From positions 1 through 46,000 of the forward strand of contig CALIKQ010000068.1 of NCBI GenBank assembly GCA_938017975.1: a DNA stretch of 46,000 nt, given 5' to 3'. Positions within the stretch are counted from its first letter, which is position 1. Every line of letters starts with the position of its first letter. A program made the position numbers and the translations under genes. Below the pieces are notes generated by a model, which was given only the letters and a program-made list of their open reading frames with translations, made no database searches and was not told the origin of the DNA. The DNA comes from an uncultured Pseudomonadales bacterium. GTDB lineage: Bacteria; Pseudomonadota; Gammaproteobacteria; Pseudomonadales; Azotimanducaceae. Below, one piece after another: positions 1 to 10,113 of this stretch.

Positions 1-58
1 AGTGCCGAGCTTTAATATCCTTTGCGATCAAGGTGTCGCCACGAGAGTGCTGGTTCGA

Positions 59-1168
59 CTAAGCTTTCAGTAACGCGTCAAGTTTTTCGATGACTAAATC
101 TCCAAAGACGTCGGTCGTAACCGTGTTTGCGCTGGAACCGCCGCCCTTCAGATCGGCGGTGGTGTAACCTGCCTCAAAAACGCTTTTCATCGCCTGCCAG
201 ACTAGTTCTGATTCCTCTTTAAGGCCACAGCTCATCTCTAAAAGCATCGCCACGGAGCCGATCATTGAATAGGGGTTAGCAATGTTTTGCCCGGCGATGT
301 CAGGTGCAGATCCGTGGGAGGGCTCGTAGTAAGCCTTATCAGGCCCGACGCAAGCTGATGGCATCAGCCCTAAAGAGCCCAAAATTCCGCCGCCTTGATC
401 AGACAGGATATCGCCGAACATGTTTTCCATGACCATCACATCAAATTGACCTGGATTGAGACACATAGCCGTAGCAGCTGCATCGACCAGCATGGGAATG
501 ACTTCGACCGATGGGAAATCTTCCCGAACCTCATCAAGTACCTCGTTCCACAACAGGCTCGACATCAACACGTTGCTTTTGTGAATGTTGTGCAGTCGGC
601 AAGATCGTGCTTGTGCTTGCTCAAACGCAACCTTCAGCACCCGTCTAATTTGCGCTTCGTCATAGGCCAAGGTCTCATGGACATACCTTAGGCCTTCGGC
701 GTTGACGCCGCGCTCCTTCGGACCAAAATAGAGGCCGCCGACCAGTTCTCTGATCAGCAGTATATCGATGCCATCTTTAATGATTTCTGGCTTGAGCGGC
801 GAAAAATGGGCCATATCGGGGCTCAAATAGATGGGGCGAAAATTGGCGAAGGTTTGGTACCGAGCGCGAAGCGGCAGAATAGCACCTCTTTCAGCTTGCT
901 CCTCAGGAGGGATTTTTTGAGAATCTTCAAAGGACAATCCTACCGGCCCTTTTAAAATTGCGTCTGCTGAATCACAGATGGCTTGAGTTTCTTCGGGAAA
1001 GCTTTGACCATGACTAAAATAGGCGTGAGCGCCGAAGGGTGCCTCTATTAAATCGAAAGCATGATCCCGGTGAGTGTGCAGTAAATCAAAAACTCGAACA
1101 GCCTGAGCCATGATTTCTGGACCGATGGCGTCACCAGCTAAAACAGCGATCTTGTATGCATTTCCCAC
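59..1168 (-). CDS. leuB: 3-isopropylmalate dehydrogenase
   Basis: Predicted NAD-dependent oxidative decarboxylation of 3-isopropylmalate in leucine biosynthesis, cytoplasmic. The 369-residue length is normal for LeuB. Visible family marks are GDAIGPE near residues 12-18, the substrate-binding stretch ERGAILPLR (93-101) followed by FANFRP, ELVGGLYFG (141-149) with the catalytic-type Tyr, HKSNV with Lys197, the Asp cluster in NMFGDILSD (249-257), and YEPSHGSAPDIAG (281-293). The GAILPLR segment resembles LeuB rather than isocitrate or tartrate dehydrogenase. The start is GTG at 1166-1168, preceded by AGGAG six bases upstream. leuC and leuD are not in the window, so leuB is separate from them on this side. 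The upstream gene ends 93 bases away on the same strand. No helical or terminator signal is obvious in the 58 bases after the stop. Confidence 0.93.
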   Translation of the reverse strand: MGNAYKIAVLAGDAIGPEIMAQAVRVFDLLHTHRDHAFDLIEAPFGAHAYFSHGQSFPEETQAICDSADAILKGPVGLSFEDSQKIPPEEQAERGAILPLRARYQTFANFRPIYLSPDMAHFSPLKPEIIKDGIDILLIRELVGGLYFGPKERGVNAEGLRYVHETLAYDEAQIRRVLKVAFEQAQARSCRLHNIHKSNVLMSSLLWNEVLDEVREDFPSVEVIPMLVDAAATAMCLNPGQFDVMVMENMFGDILSDQGGGILGSLGLMPSACVGPDKAYYEPSHGSAPDIAGQNIANPYSMIGSVAMLLEMSCGLKEESELVWQAMKSVFEAGYTTADLKGGGSSANTVTTDVFGDLVIEKLDALLKA

Positions 1169-1261
1169 GAGCGACTCCTGTTTAAAAAAGCGGATGCTAC
1201 CATAGAGTGGCAGTACAGGCAGGAGGTGCTGCTTAACCTGCTCAAATTAGACTGACACAGC

Positions 1262-2470
1262 CTAGGGGTAGCGATAGTAGGCGCTAATGTCTCGAATCCA
1301 TTCATCGCGCGTGATGTCTAGGCGTCCTCGAAGCTGTTCGAGCCCTTGCTTGTCGTCGTCTACCCAGGTTCGCAGGCCGTTGCCGCCGTTAATCACGTCA
1401 ATTGGGAGCCTATCTAGCTCGTACTCATACTCGTGATTGCGCCAGAGCGCTGTATCAGGCTGAGCTTCTCGTAGAAGTTTCAATACATAAGCGAAGATGA
1501 GATAGGGATGACAGTCTTGTGCATTAAACTGCGGTATCCCGGTATGAAATTGTAAGCCTTGGCAGAGTTGGCCTTGGTGTTTGTGGAAAGTTGGTTCGAA
1601 GAAACAGGTTCTGATGCGCAGACCGCCTAACTCTGTGCCTAAATTTTTCTCTAGCCGATGTTTGATGTGTGCTGCCGGAAACTCAGGACTACCCACCACT
1701 TCAAGCGGCGTCGTTGTGCCACGCCCCTCTGAAAGCAATGTGCCCTCAAGTAGCACTGTGCCTGAAAACAGTCTGGCCATATTCAGACTGCTCGCGTTCG
1801 GGCTTGGGTTTACCCAAGCGAGGCGGGAAGGCCATCCATAGTCAGGGGCCGTGGTAGGGTCATAGTGGGTCATCTCGATTACTGATAAAGCGGCGGGTTG
1901 AGACAACTGATCATTGAACCAGCCGGCCAACTCGCCGATGGTGAGTCCGTATCGGCAAGGAATAGATGCGACTCCGACAAAGCTTTCTTCACCGGGCTCC
2001 AAGCGTAGTCCATCGACGCCGCGTCCCGCTGGGTTTGGCCGGTCAAGCACCCAGATCGCTGTTCCGGTAGGTCCCGCTGCCTCTAGAAAGTAGTGTAGGG
2101 TTGAAATGTAGGTATAGATTCTGCATCCCAAATCCTGGAGGTCAAAAATAATGATGTCGAGATCTTCGATCATTTCCTTTGTAGGTCTGCGGTGATGGCC
2201 ATAAAGACTGATAACAGGAATCTGGTGAACTGGGTCAATAAAATCTGGTGATTCGACCATGTTGTCTTGTTTATCGCCCCGAACACCGTGCTGCGGACCA
2301 AAAACACGCAGTGGGGTGATACCAACCGCAATCAACGCGTCCAGCGTGTGGGTCATGTCTTGGGTCAACGACGCTGGGTGGGCAACCAAGCCAACACGAT
2401 GTGTCCTCAGCGATTGCACAAGACTCGGGGTGTTCAGCAGGCATTCGATGCCATAAGAAAATTCTGTCAT
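1262..2470 (-). CDS. namZ: DUF1343 / NamZ-like exo-beta-N-acetylmuramidase
   Basis: This 402-residue protein belongs to the DUF1343 family (YbbC/NamZ, CAZy GH171), whose characterised members remove terminal MurNAc from peptidoglycan fragments. Family marks seen are FGPQHGVRG (58-65), FDLQDLGCRIYTYI (109-122), LDRPNP (142-147) and the CRYGLTIGELAG stretch around 172-183. No signal peptide is visible: the N-terminus is polar and runs straight into the domain. The predicted product is therefore cytoplasmic and more likely to act on imported muropeptides than on the wall. The ATG overlaps the stop of the upstream DOMON-like gene as ATGA, so the two are probably translated together. The exact substrate is inferred from the family; the gene symbol is tentative. 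Confidence 0.85.
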   Translation of the reverse strand: MTEFSYGIECLLNTPSLVQSLRTHRVGLVAHPASLTQDMTHTLDALIAVGITPLRVFGPQHGVRGDKQDNMVESPDFIDPVHQIPVISLYGHHRRPTKEMIEDLDIIIFDLQDLGCRIYTYISTLHYFLEAAGPTGTAIWVLDRPNPAGRGVDGLRLEPGEESFVGVASIPCRYGLTIGELAGWFNDQLSQPAALSVIEMTHYDPTTAPDYGWPSRLAWVNPSPNASSLNMARLFSGTVLLEGTLLSEGRGTTTPLEVVGSPEFPAAHIKHRLEKNLGTELGGLRIRTCFFEPTFHKHQGQLCQGLQFHTGIPQFNAQDCHPYLIFAYVLKLLREAQPDTALWRNHEYEYELDRLPIDVINGGNGLRTWVDDDKQGLEQLRGRLDITRDEWIRDISAYYRYP

Positions 2471-3006
2471 AGCGTTATCTCAACATATTGGCGTTGATCA
2501 TGGAAATCTGGTTGGTGGCCATGCCGAAGCGCAAAATAGCTTAAGCCTTCCTGCGAGCGAATTACCGCGCAGATACCTATTTTGAATAACTCTCGTTGCC
2601 GGATGAGGCTCGAGATCAGGATTATCTCTGCGCTCAGCGAGTAAGTATTTTCAAAACAGCTGCTCGAGCAATTGTCCAGCCGCAGCGATTCGCTGAGAGT
2701 CCTATTGGCTCGATACTGGTCGAACTGAAAACACTGCCAATCTCCTGATGGGGCCAGATTCCACTCCCAATAGGCTTTTGAGCCAGGCTTACCAATAAAT
2801 AGCTCAAAGCAATGATCGTTCCAGAGCCCTGATCGGCGTTGTCCCGGTGTTTGAATTAAAGGGAGCCCTGATGCCGTGGGGCCCGTTAGGGTGACATTGA
2901 AAGCCAGCCGGCCACTGCTCACGAGGGTGAGATCAAAGCGGAGAGATTCAACACCTGGGCAAGGCTGAAAAGGCACTAAGCTCGCTTTCATTCGGTTAGA
3001 AGGCAC
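2467..3006 (-). CDS. DOMON-like (CBM9-like) domain protein
   Basis: A 179-residue single-domain protein resembling the DOMON-like / type 9 carbohydrate-binding-module family of bacterial proteins. The supporting stretch is LWNDHCFELFIG followed by an aromatic-rich segment with WNLAPSGDWQCFQFDQYR, the usual sandwich core of this family. There is no signal peptide or membrane segment. The annotated start is GTG (3004-3006); an in-frame ATG five codons later (2991) is equally possible, because neither has a strong ribosome binding site. Its stop overlaps the NamZ-like start by four bases. The coupling suggests a sugar-binding partner of the muramidase, which is an inference. gor is divergent, with only about 57 bases between the two starts. 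Confidence 0.7.
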   Translation of the reverse strand: MPSNRMKASLVPFQPCPGVESLRFDLTLVSSGRLAFNVTLTGPTASGLPLIQTPGQRRSGLWNDHCFELFIGKPGSKAYWEWNLAPSGDWQCFQFDQYRANRTLSESLRLDNCSSSCFENTYSLSAEIILISSLIRQRELFKIGICAVIRSQEGLSYFALRHGHQPDFHDQRQYVEITL

Positions 3007-3063
3007 CAGTCGGGATGAGGCTAGTGTATCCTAGCTGCTTAGGTTTTGAGAGAGGACGTTGCA

Positions 3064-4416
3064 GTGAGCACATATGACTATGATTTGTTTGTGATTGGCG
3101 TGGGTTCTGGCGGTGTGCGAGCTGCCCGCATGAGTGCCCAATACGGAGCCCGAGTCGCAACCGCTGAAGAGAAGTACATGGGTGGCACTTGCGTCAACGT
3201 AGGATGTATCCCAAAAAAATTATTTGTCTATGCCTCGCACTACCGTGATGATTTTTCTGAGGCGCGAGGCTATGGATGGTTGTCCCAACAGCCTGACTTT
3301 AATTGGTCGACTTTACTCGCCAATAAAGATAAGGAGATTTTGAGGCTCAATGGGATCTACGAGGGGTTGCTCGAAGGCGCTGGCGTGACGCACTTCAATG
3401 GCAGGGCTCGTATTCTGGACGCGCATACCATCAGTATTGGTGATCAGGAGGTGACCACGGATAAAATTCTGATCGCTACCGGCGGCTGGCCTACGAAGCA
3501 GAAGATACCTGGCGCAGAATACATCATCACATCCAATGAAGCTTTTTACCTTGATACGTTACCTGAGCGTGCCTTAATCCTTGGCGGCGGTTATATCGCA
3601 GTTGAATTTGCTGGCATCTACGCGGGTCTCGGGGTTCAAACTGAGCTCGCTTACAGAGGCCCCTTGTTTCTGCGTGGCTTCGACGATGATGTCAGGGGTT
3701 TGGTCCGGTCTGAGCTCGAGCAAAAAGAGATCAAGCTGTCGTTTAACAGTACATTGGCGTCTGTTGAGTCGACCCCAACTGGCGTTCTGCGCGCGACCTT
3801 TGAAGATGGGCGGGTGATTGAAACTGACGTGATCTTGGCCGCCACGGGGCGCAAACCCGCGGTGGCTGATCTTGGACTCGAGACGGTGAATGTTGCCCAG
3901 CGAGAAAATGGTGCCATTATCGTGAACGATCAATATCAGACCTCAGAGCCAAACATCTTTGCACTTGGCGATGTCACCGACCGAATTCAATTGACGCCTG
4001 TCGCGATTCAAGAGGCGATGTGCTTTGCCAGTACTCAGTTTGCGGGTAAACCACTAGTCATGGATTACTCAGATATTGCTACCGCAGTATTTTGCCAGCC
4101 AAACATTGCGACTGTCGGTTTGACGGAAGCAGAGGCTCGGAGCCAGTACCCTGCGGTTCGCATTTACCGCTCTCAGTTCAGGCCTTTGAAACACACGCTG
4201 AGCGGCAGCCGTGAGCAGAGCTTAATGAAAGTTGTGGTGGATGAGGCGACGGACCGGGTTGTTGGTATCCACATGGTGGGTGCTGAAGCCGGAGAGATTA
4301 TTCAGGGTTTGGCCGTTGCGATGAAGGCGGGCGTAACCAAAGCCATGATGGATCAAACAGTTGGAATTCATCCAACTGCAGCAGAAGAGTTCGTCACCAT
4401 GAGAACGGCGGTCTAG
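3064..4416 (+). CDS. gor: Glutathione-disulfide reductase
   Basis: FAD-dependent, NADPH-linked reduction of oxidised glutathione in the cytoplasm. The 450-residue protein has the FAD motif GVGSGGVRAAR (12-22), the redox-active disulfide in GGTCVNVGCIPKK (Cys43, Cys48), a second dinucleotide fold at LGGGYIAVEFAG followed by basic residues consistent with NADPH, and the C-terminal His-Glu pair in GIHPTAAEEF (His436, Glu441). The open frame begins at a TTG at 3046, but GTG 3064 is preferred: GAGAGG lies about eight bases upstream, and the protein then begins MSTYDYDLFVIG as other Gor proteins do. The stop codon shares one base with the GTG of the next gene, implying cotranscription. Confidence 0.95.
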   Translation: MSTYDYDLFVIGVGSGGVRAARMSAQYGARVATAEEKYMGGTCVNVGCIPKKLFVYASHYRDDFSEARGYGWLSQQPDFNWSTLLANKDKEILRLNGIYEGLLEGAGVTHFNGRARILDAHTISIGDQEVTTDKILIATGGWPTKQKIPGAEYIITSNEAFYLDTLPERALILGGGYIAVEFAGIYAGLGVQTELAYRGPLFLRGFDDDVRGLVRSELEQKEIKLSFNSTLASVESTPTGVLRATFEDGRVIETDVILAATGRKPAVADLGLETVNVAQRENGAIIVNDQYQTSEPNIFALGDVTDRIQLTPVAIQEAMCFASTQFAGKPLVMDYSDIATAVFCQPNIATVGLTEAEARSQYPAVRIYRSQFRPLKHTLSGSREQSLMKVVVDEATDRVVGIHMVGAEAGEIIQGLAVAMKAGVTKAMMDQTVGIHPTAAEEFVTMRTAV

Positions 4417-5150
4417 TGCATGCGGTAGGTGTTGATGGCTGTAGAGCGGGTTGGGCTTTTGCGCTCGAGGTCTCTGGGAATGTTCAGATCCAAGTCTTTG
4501 AGAGGCTTGAACAGGTTCTTGATCGACCCGATTTGAATCGGATCGCGATTGATATGCCAATCGGATTGCCCGAGGGAAAAGATCGTGTGGTTGAAAGCTT
4601 AGCTCGAGCTCGACTCGGGTCGCGCAAAGCCAGTGTTTTTAATGTGCCTGCGCGTTCGGCGGTTTATGCCAAGAGCTTCGAGGAGGCATGTGCCCTTAAT
4701 GTTGCTGCTAAAGGGAAAAAAATATCGCTTCAATCGTGGTACTTGTGTCCAAAAATAAAAGAGCTAGATGCGTTGATCAGGCGAGATGAGACTCTAAAAA
4801 GTCGGGTTTTCGAGGCCCACCCAGAGCTGATCTTTGCAGCGCTGAATGGTTCGCCGATGGCGGATTCAAAAAAGCGCGAAGTGGGCCAGTTACAACGGAT
4901 CAATGTGCTTAAGAAGTGTGGAATTCCTGCCGACCGGGTTGTCGAAGCAGTCTATCAAAATTACCGGAAATCTGATCTTCAAGTTGATGATGTCTTAGAT
5001 GCCTTAGTGCTGTTCTGGGTCGCAAAGACTGGGGGGCAGCCGATCGCAGCCGATGCTGTGATCGACGAATTCGGTATTCCAGCAAACTTACTGGTGCCAG
5101 AGCGCTCGATCATGGAGTACGGATCATCGGATGATCAGGCGGGTTGCTGA
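4416..5150 (+). CDS. DUF429 family protein (predicted RNase H-like nuclease)
   Basis: This 244-residue protein matches the DUF429 family. It shows the N-terminal GVDGCRAGW strand with its acidic residue, IDMPIGLPEG with a second Asp near residue 46, then SLARARLGSRKASVFNVPAR, the FEAHPELIFAALNG segment, and a C-terminal DDVLDALVLFWVA that supplies the last acidic positions of an RNase H-like fold. The biochemical role of DUF429 is not established; nuclease activity is predicted from fold only. The GTG start overlaps the gor stop by one base (TAGTG). A short hairpin (CCAGC, loop AAGC, GCTGG at 5154-5167) follows the gene without a T-run, so it is not a convincing terminator. Confidence 0.8.
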   Translation: MHAVGVDGCRAGWAFALEVSGNVQIQVFERLEQVLDRPDLNRIAIDMPIGLPEGKDRVVESLARARLGSRKASVFNVPARSAVYAKSFEEACALNVAAKGKKISLQSWYLCPKIKELDALIRRDETLKSRVFEAHPELIFAALNGSPMADSKKREVGQLQRINVLKKCGIPADRVVEAVYQNYRKSDLQVDDVLDALVLFWVAKTGGQPIAADAVIDEFGIPANLLVPERSIMEYGSSDDQAGC

Positions 5151-5236
5151 AAACCAGCAAGCGCTGGCGACGTATCCTGGGGATGCTTAATTTGCTAACT
5201 TAGGCCTTTATTTGTTGATGACCAAAAGAGAATGTT

Positions 5237-6907
5237 ATGGCTGATGTTGAACTAGTTCTGACTGGGCTCGATGGATTGCTCCAATCGGCTTGGTATTTCC
5301 CTTATCTGCTGTTGGGTACAGGCATCTTCTTTACAATTTATTTAAAGGCGCCACAAATATTTTATTTTCGACATGCCTGGCGCGTGGTGCGAGGGAAGTA
5401 CGATAAGTCGAACGCTGTCGGTGATGCCTCTCACTTTCAGGCGTTAACGACAGCGATATCAGGCACTGTGGGGACCGGTAACATTGGCGGGGTTGCATTC
5501 GCAATATTTTTGGGTGGACCGGCTGCGCTGTTTTGGATGTGGATGACCGCATTTTTTGGAATGACCACAAAGTTTGTCGAGGTCACCCTCAGTCATAAAT
5601 ACCGGGAGAAAGATGATGACGGCCACATTGTGGGTGGCCCTATGTTTGTCATGGAAAAAGGTCTGAATATGAAATGGCTGGGGGTGATCTTTGCGATTGC
5701 CACCATCGTAAGCAGCTTCGGATCAGGGAACATGCCGCAGAGCAATAATATCGCAGTCGGGCTGGAGGGAACCTTTGGCATTGACCCTTGGGTAACCGGT
5801 CTTACCTTAGGCATTCTTCTCGCCATTGTTATTCTCGGCGGGGTCAAACGAATTATTCAGGTGGCCGAGCGGATTGTGCCGACCATGGCGGTGATCTATT
5901 TTGTGGCGGGCTTGGCGGTGGTCTTTGCGAACATTGATCAGGTGGGTCCGGCATTGGTGAGTGTTTTTCAGGATGCCTTTACAGGCTCCGCTGCGGCCGG
6001 AGGCTTCTTAGGAGCGACTTTTGCCTATGCTTTTAATAAGGGCGTGGGGCGTGGGCTTTACTCCAATGAAGCCGGACAAGGCAGTGCGCCGATTGCGCAT
6101 GCCGCGGCGCGAACTGACCAACCTGTCGCGGAGGGAATGGTATCAATCCTCGAGCCTTTTATTGACACGATTATCATTTGTACGCTGACAGGGCTCGTCA
6201 TTTTGTCGTCGGGGGTATGGACCGAAAAGCATCAGAATCAGTTTCAGGCCTTTGATACGCAATTTGTAGAGGGTGTTTGGGATGATTCAAATCCAGCTGA
6301 TCGCACTGAGTTGTTTGGTCTGCTGAACGGTGGTGCAACGACCGTCAAGGCATTTTCAGGAAAGATTGAGGTGGTGGAAGGGCTGATGCAGCCAGGTGCC
6401 TACACGTTGATTCATAATCGCTCGATTGCCGAAGCTGTGCGGGTCGGGGATGACGACCGCCGGTTTACCGGTTCGCTGAATGTTATTAATGGCAACTTGG
6501 AGACGGAGGTTCAAATCTCGGGTGCCTCGCTCATCCATTCGGCGGCTTTAACCTCTGAAGCTTTTACTCGCAGTGTTTTTGGGGATTATGGACGGTATGT
6601 GGTGGCCTTGGTTTTGTTGCTTTTTGCGTTTTCAACGGCGGTTGCCTGGAGTTATTACGGCGATCGAGCGGTGGTCTATCTCTTCGGAACGCAGTGGCTT
6701 ACTGCATATCGATTAGCATATGTTGTCGGCTTTTTTTTCGCGGCGGTCGCCGATACGTCTTTAATCTGGTTAATTGCTGCAATCACAGTCGCCTTTATGA
6801 CAATTCCTAATTTGGTCGCAATTTTACTGCTAAGGCGCGAAATGAAGGATGCGGTTGCAGAATACTGGAAAGCCTTCGATGCCGAAGTCTCTAAAGAGAA
6901 TCGATGA
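5237..6907 (+). CDS. Sodium:alanine symporter family (AGCS) transporter
   Basis: Polytopic inner-membrane carrier of the alanine or glycine:cation symporter family. Supporting motifs are [12 protein letters not shown] (77-87), the [10 protein letters not shown] loop (133-142), [21 protein letters not shown] (about 271-291) and the C-terminal [19 protein letters not shown] (about 463-481). Roughly 10-11 hydrophobic segments are visible. At 556 residues it is about 80-100 longer than usual AGCS proteins. The excess is a hydrophilic block at about residues 328-436, between the SGVW segment and ALTSEAF. ATG 5237 has an AAGAGA-type ribosome site. Its TGA overlaps the ATG of the peptidase gene by four bases, so transporter and peptidase are probably coexpressed. 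Substrate (alanine or glycine with Na+) is from the family. Confidence 0.92.
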   Translation: MADVELVLTGLDGLLQSAWYFPYLLLGTGIFFTIYLKAPQIFYFRHAWRVVRGKYDKSNAVGDASHFQALTTAISGTVGTGNIGGVAFAIFLGGPAALFWMWMTAFFGMTTKFVEVTLSHKYREKDDDGHIVGGPMFVMEKGLNMKWLGVIFAIATIVSSFGSGNMPQSNNIAVGLEGTFGIDPWVTGLTLGILLAIVILGGVKRIIQVAERIVPTMAVIYFVAGLAVVFANIDQVGPALVSVFQDAFTGSAAAGGFLGATFAYAFNKGVGRGLYSNEAGQGSAPIAHAAARTDQPVAEGMVSILEPFIDTIIICTLTGLVILSSGVWTEKHQNQFQAFDTQFVEGVWDDSNPADRTELFGLLNGGATTVKAFSGKIEVVEGLMQPGAYTLIHNRSIAEAVRVGDDDRRFTGSLNVINGNLETEVQISGASLIHSAALTSEAFTRSVFGDYGRYVVALVLLLFAFSTAVAWSYYGDRAVVYLFGTQWLTAYRLAYVVGFFFAAVADTSLIWLIAAITVAFMTIPNLVAILLLRREMKDAVAEYWKAFDAEVSKENR

Positions 6908-9807
6908 ACCAAGCTGTCCCCCTAGCGAATAAATTTGAGTGCCTGAGCCGTCAGCGGATCGAAACGCTCGATGTGGTAATCAACGAATATGAGCATATAA
7001 AAACCGGCGCGAAGCATTACCATTTCGAGACCGATCATACCGAACGGGCGTTTATGGTGGCGCTTCGAACCGTGCCAGAGGATTCCTCTGGAGTAGCTCA
7101 CATCCTTGAGCATACTGCGCTTTGTGGGAGCGCTCGTTTTCCGGTTCGAGATCCTTTTTTCTCGATGCTGAAACGCTCTTTGAACACCTTCATGAATGCT
7201 TTTACTGGAAGTGATTACACTGCGTATCCTTTCGCCAGTACGAATAAAGAAGATTTTTATAATCTGCTAGATGTCTATCTGGATGCTGTGTTTTTTGCCT
7301 CCTTGGATCCGCTTGATTTTGCGCAGGAAGGACACCGAATTGAATTTTTAGATTCGAACGATCCATCCTCTCCCTTGGTTTATAAGGGCGTGGTTTTCAA
7401 TGAAATGAAGGGGGACATGAGTTCCCCGCGATCGGTGCTTTGGGAAACTCTCAATCGTTACCTGTTTCCGACCGCGACTTATCATCACAATTCTGGCGGC
7501 GATCCTGTTGAGATTCCCCGCCTCACCCATGCGGCCCTTCGGCAGTTTTATGCACTGCACTACCACCCAAGCAACGCTGTTTTTATGACTTTTGGTGAGT
7601 TAGATATCGCTGAGTTACAGGGGCTCATGGAGGAACGGGTGCTCTGTCACTTCGAAAAACAAGCGAGGGAGATTTCAGTCTTACCCGAGCAGCGATGGTC
7701 TTCACCTATTCGAGTCCAAGAACCTTACGCTATTGGCCCAGATGAATCTGAGACAGCAAAGTCGCATGTGATTTTGGCGTGGCTGTTGGGTCAGTCGACG
7801 GATTTAAAAGGAATGCTTGAGGCAACTTTATTGGCAGATGCACTGCTCGACACCAGTGCATCGCCCTTGCGTAGGGCATTGGAGGCGTTCCCCAACGCTC
7901 AGAGTGTCTCGCCGCTGTGTGGGCTTGAAGAGAGCCATTTTGAGATGAGTTTTGTTTGCGGGATTGAGGGAATCTCGGAGCCGAATATCAGTGAATTTGA
8001 AGATTTGGTGCTTGGTGTATTAAGAGAAGTGGCGGTCACAGGTATCCCTAAAGAGCAGCTGAAAGGGGTCCTCCATCAGATGGAATTGGCCCAACGAGAA
8101 GTGGGTGGTGACGGGATGCCTTATGGTCTTCAACTGATCTTCGCCTGTCTTCCTGCGGCGATTCATCGAGGAGATCCAGTTAAAGCACTGGATTTGGACC
8201 AAGCTCTGAGTGCGTTACGCATTGAGATTGAACACCCCGACTTTATTAAAGAATTAGTCAATCGATTACTGTTGAACAATCAGCATCGAGTAACCTTGGT
8301 CTTAGTCCCTGACTCAGTTCTCGAACAGCGCTCGAGTGAGCATGAAACCCAACGATTAAAACAGTTGGCAGAGACTTTGTCCGATGCGGATCGCGCTAAG
8401 CTCTCGGCTCAAGCTGCTGCGTTGCAGCTGCGCCAAAATCAAGTCGAGGATCTTGAAATACTACCCAAAGTCTCGGTAGCCGATATCCCGATCGAGAGAG
8501 ATTATGCCGCTCCGTTGGTGAGCGGCCCAATTACCAGTTACGGCGCAGGGTGTAATGGAATTGTCTATCACCATCTTCTGTCGGAATTACCCGTTCTTGA
8601 TGCGCAGGAATGGCAACTGTTGCCAGTTTTGAACCAATGCATTGGAGAGTTGGGCGTCTACGATCGAGACTACCTCGAGGTACAAAATCATCAGCAAGAT
8701 ATCTCCGGCGGCTTAAATGCTTTTGCGAGTGTGCGCTCCGATCTTGAAACGCCACAGCACGCGAGGGCCGTCCATGTGATCAGTAGTCGAGCACTGCATG
8801 AGAACGCTGGCGCGATGATGCAGCTGCTTGAGGATTGTCGAGCTGGTTTGCGGTTTGACGAGCTTCCCCGTTTACAGGAGCTTGTCCAGCAGTTAATCGC
8901 GAGAAAATCTATGAGCGTTATTAACCAGGCGCACAGTTACGCGATGACGGCAGCCTCGGCGTGTTTTTCACCAGTCGCGGCCCTGAATCATCAAATCACG
9001 GGTCTTGGTAGTTTGGCGTGGTTCAAGCAGTTAGGGCATCAAGTGCAGGAAGAGGGCTTGGATGAAATTGCTGCTCAACTGGCGGCGCTACACGAGCGAA
9101 TCAATGCTGCACCTCGCAGCGCACTGTTGGTCTCAGAATTCGAACGCTTGGAGGGGCTCTCGGCGTTGGTGCCAGGGCAGCTTGAATTGAAGTCTCCGGA
9201 GGAGGGGCGGCAGTTGATGGAGCTATCTTTGTTGCCTTTAGCGCGAGTTGGTTATCTGACGAGCACCCAGGTCAATTTTTGTGCGGCGGCCTATTCTTGC
9301 CCAGGCGAGCGTCATCACCTTAGTGCTGCTACCCAAGTTTTAGCTGCTGTGTTGCGCCATCAATACCTGCATCCCGAAATTCGTGAAAAGGGCGGCGCTT
9401 ATGGGGGTGGTGCTTCTTATGATGCCGCCAGTGGTGTCTTTCGATTGTATTCGTATCGAGACCCAGAGTTGGCTCGAACACTAGACGTTTTTCGCGATGC
9501 AGAAAAATTCATGGCGCGACATTCGCTATCTGTGGCTGAAGTAGAGGAAGCGATTTTAGGTATCATCAGTAGCCTTGATGCGCCGGGATCGCCTGCCGGT
9601 GCTGCGCGGGGAGATTTTTATCATCGACTTCACGGGCGATCTGAAGGATTTCGGCGCGCGCAACGTCAGGCTATTCTGGCGGTAACGCCGGCTGAAGTTA
9701 AAAGCGTTGCTGAGGACATCCTGTCACAGTCAGCAAGTTGCTGTGTTGTCACAAATCATGAGGCCGCAAGCGAGTTACCGGATGACTTTGATCGGGTGCT
9801 GCTGTGA
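6904..9807 (+). CDS. M16C metallopeptidase (PreP/Cym1-type presequence protease family)
   Basis: A 967-residue zinc peptidase of the M16C (insulinase-like, PreP) family, which degrades short unstructured peptides inside a closed chamber. The inverted zinc motif HILEH is at 66-70 with Glu69 as the catalytic base. The third ligand is probably Glu142 in AQEGHRIEF. The region [27 protein letters not shown] is typical. The C-terminal half carries [14 protein letters not shown] and [12 protein letters not shown], the conserved substrate-anchoring end of the family. No signal peptide is visible, so it is likely cytoplasmic. ATG overlaps the symporter TGA (ATGA). Coupling of an oligopeptidase to an alanine or glycine symporter is suggestive of amino-acid economy, but that link is inference. 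Confidence 0.92.
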   Translation: MNQAVPLANKFECLSRQRIETLDVVINEYEHIKTGAKHYHFETDHTERAFMVALRTVPEDSSGVAHILEHTALCGSARFPVRDPFFSMLKRSLNTFMNAFTGSDYTAYPFASTNKEDFYNLLDVYLDAVFFASLDPLDFAQEGHRIEFLDSNDPSSPLVYKGVVFNEMKGDMSSPRSVLWETLNRYLFPTATYHHNSGGDPVEIPRLTHAALRQFYALHYHPSNAVFMTFGELDIAELQGLMEERVLCHFEKQAREISVLPEQRWSSPIRVQEPYAIGPDESETAKSHVILAWLLGQSTDLKGMLEATLLADALLDTSASPLRRALEAFPNAQSVSPLCGLEESHFEMSFVCGIEGISEPNISEFEDLVLGVLREVAVTGIPKEQLKGVLHQMELAQREVGGDGMPYGLQLIFACLPAAIHRGDPVKALDLDQALSALRIEIEHPDFIKELVNRLLLNNQHRVTLVLVPDSVLEQRSSEHETQRLKQLAETLSDADRAKLSAQAAALQLRQNQVEDLEILPKVSVADIPIERDYAAPLVSGPITSYGAGCNGIVYHHLLSELPVLDAQEWQLLPVLNQCIGELGVYDRDYLEVQNHQQDISGGLNAFASVRSDLETPQHARAVHVISSRALHENAGAMMQLLEDCRAGLRFDELPRLQELVQQLIARKSMSVINQAHSYAMTAASACFSPVAALNHQITGLGSLAWFKQLGHQVQEEGLDEIAAQLAALHERINAAPRSALLVSEFERLEGLSALVPGQLELKSPEEGRQLMELSLLPLARVGYLTSTQVNFCAAAYSCPGERHHLSAATQVLAAVLRHQYLHPEIREKGGAYGGGASYDAASGVFRLYSYRDPELARTLDVFRDAEKFMARHSLSVAEVEEAILGIISSLDAPGSPAGAARGDFYHRLHGRSEGFRRAQRQAILAVTPAEVKSVAEDILSQSASCCVVTNHEAASELPDDFDRVLL

Positions 9808-10113
9808 CGTTGCCAATGAGCGCCGCATTATTGGTTTAGAGAGGGACAGTCTTCGCTTCGTGTATGGCTTTGCCCAGTGCTCAGTGTGGTTTTTCCTAGC
9901 ATCAGCGATTGACTTTAATTTTGCAGGGTTGAAATTTAGGAGAGCATCCCAATCTGGCGATGCGTTTGTAATGCTCTTGGTTAGAAAATTTTGACTGAAC
10001 TTTGAACGCTGCTGTGATGCTTGGATTACAAACTTTTGGGCTGCCGGATATCTTCGGTTTTTCGGTATAGTTTAGAGTAAGTGGAATAATGTCGGTTTTA
10101 AAAGGAGCGTAAA
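9808..10113. other. Intergenic stretch, no gene supported
   Basis: About 306 bases between the M16C peptidase and the dienelactone hydrolase. Short open frames are present on both strands but show no recognisable protein sequence and no good ribosome sites. A weak inverted repeat (CCAAT / ATTGG) sits just after the peptidase stop without a T-run. The last 15 bases hold a good AAAGGAG ribosome site for the hydrolase, and an AT-rich GGTATAGTTTAG stretch near 10065 could contribute a -10 element, though no matching -35 is seen. Confidence 0.5.

Noticed and set aside
3046-3063. TTG start for gor
   Set aside because: GTG 3064 has a proper ribosome site and gives the usual Gor N-terminus.
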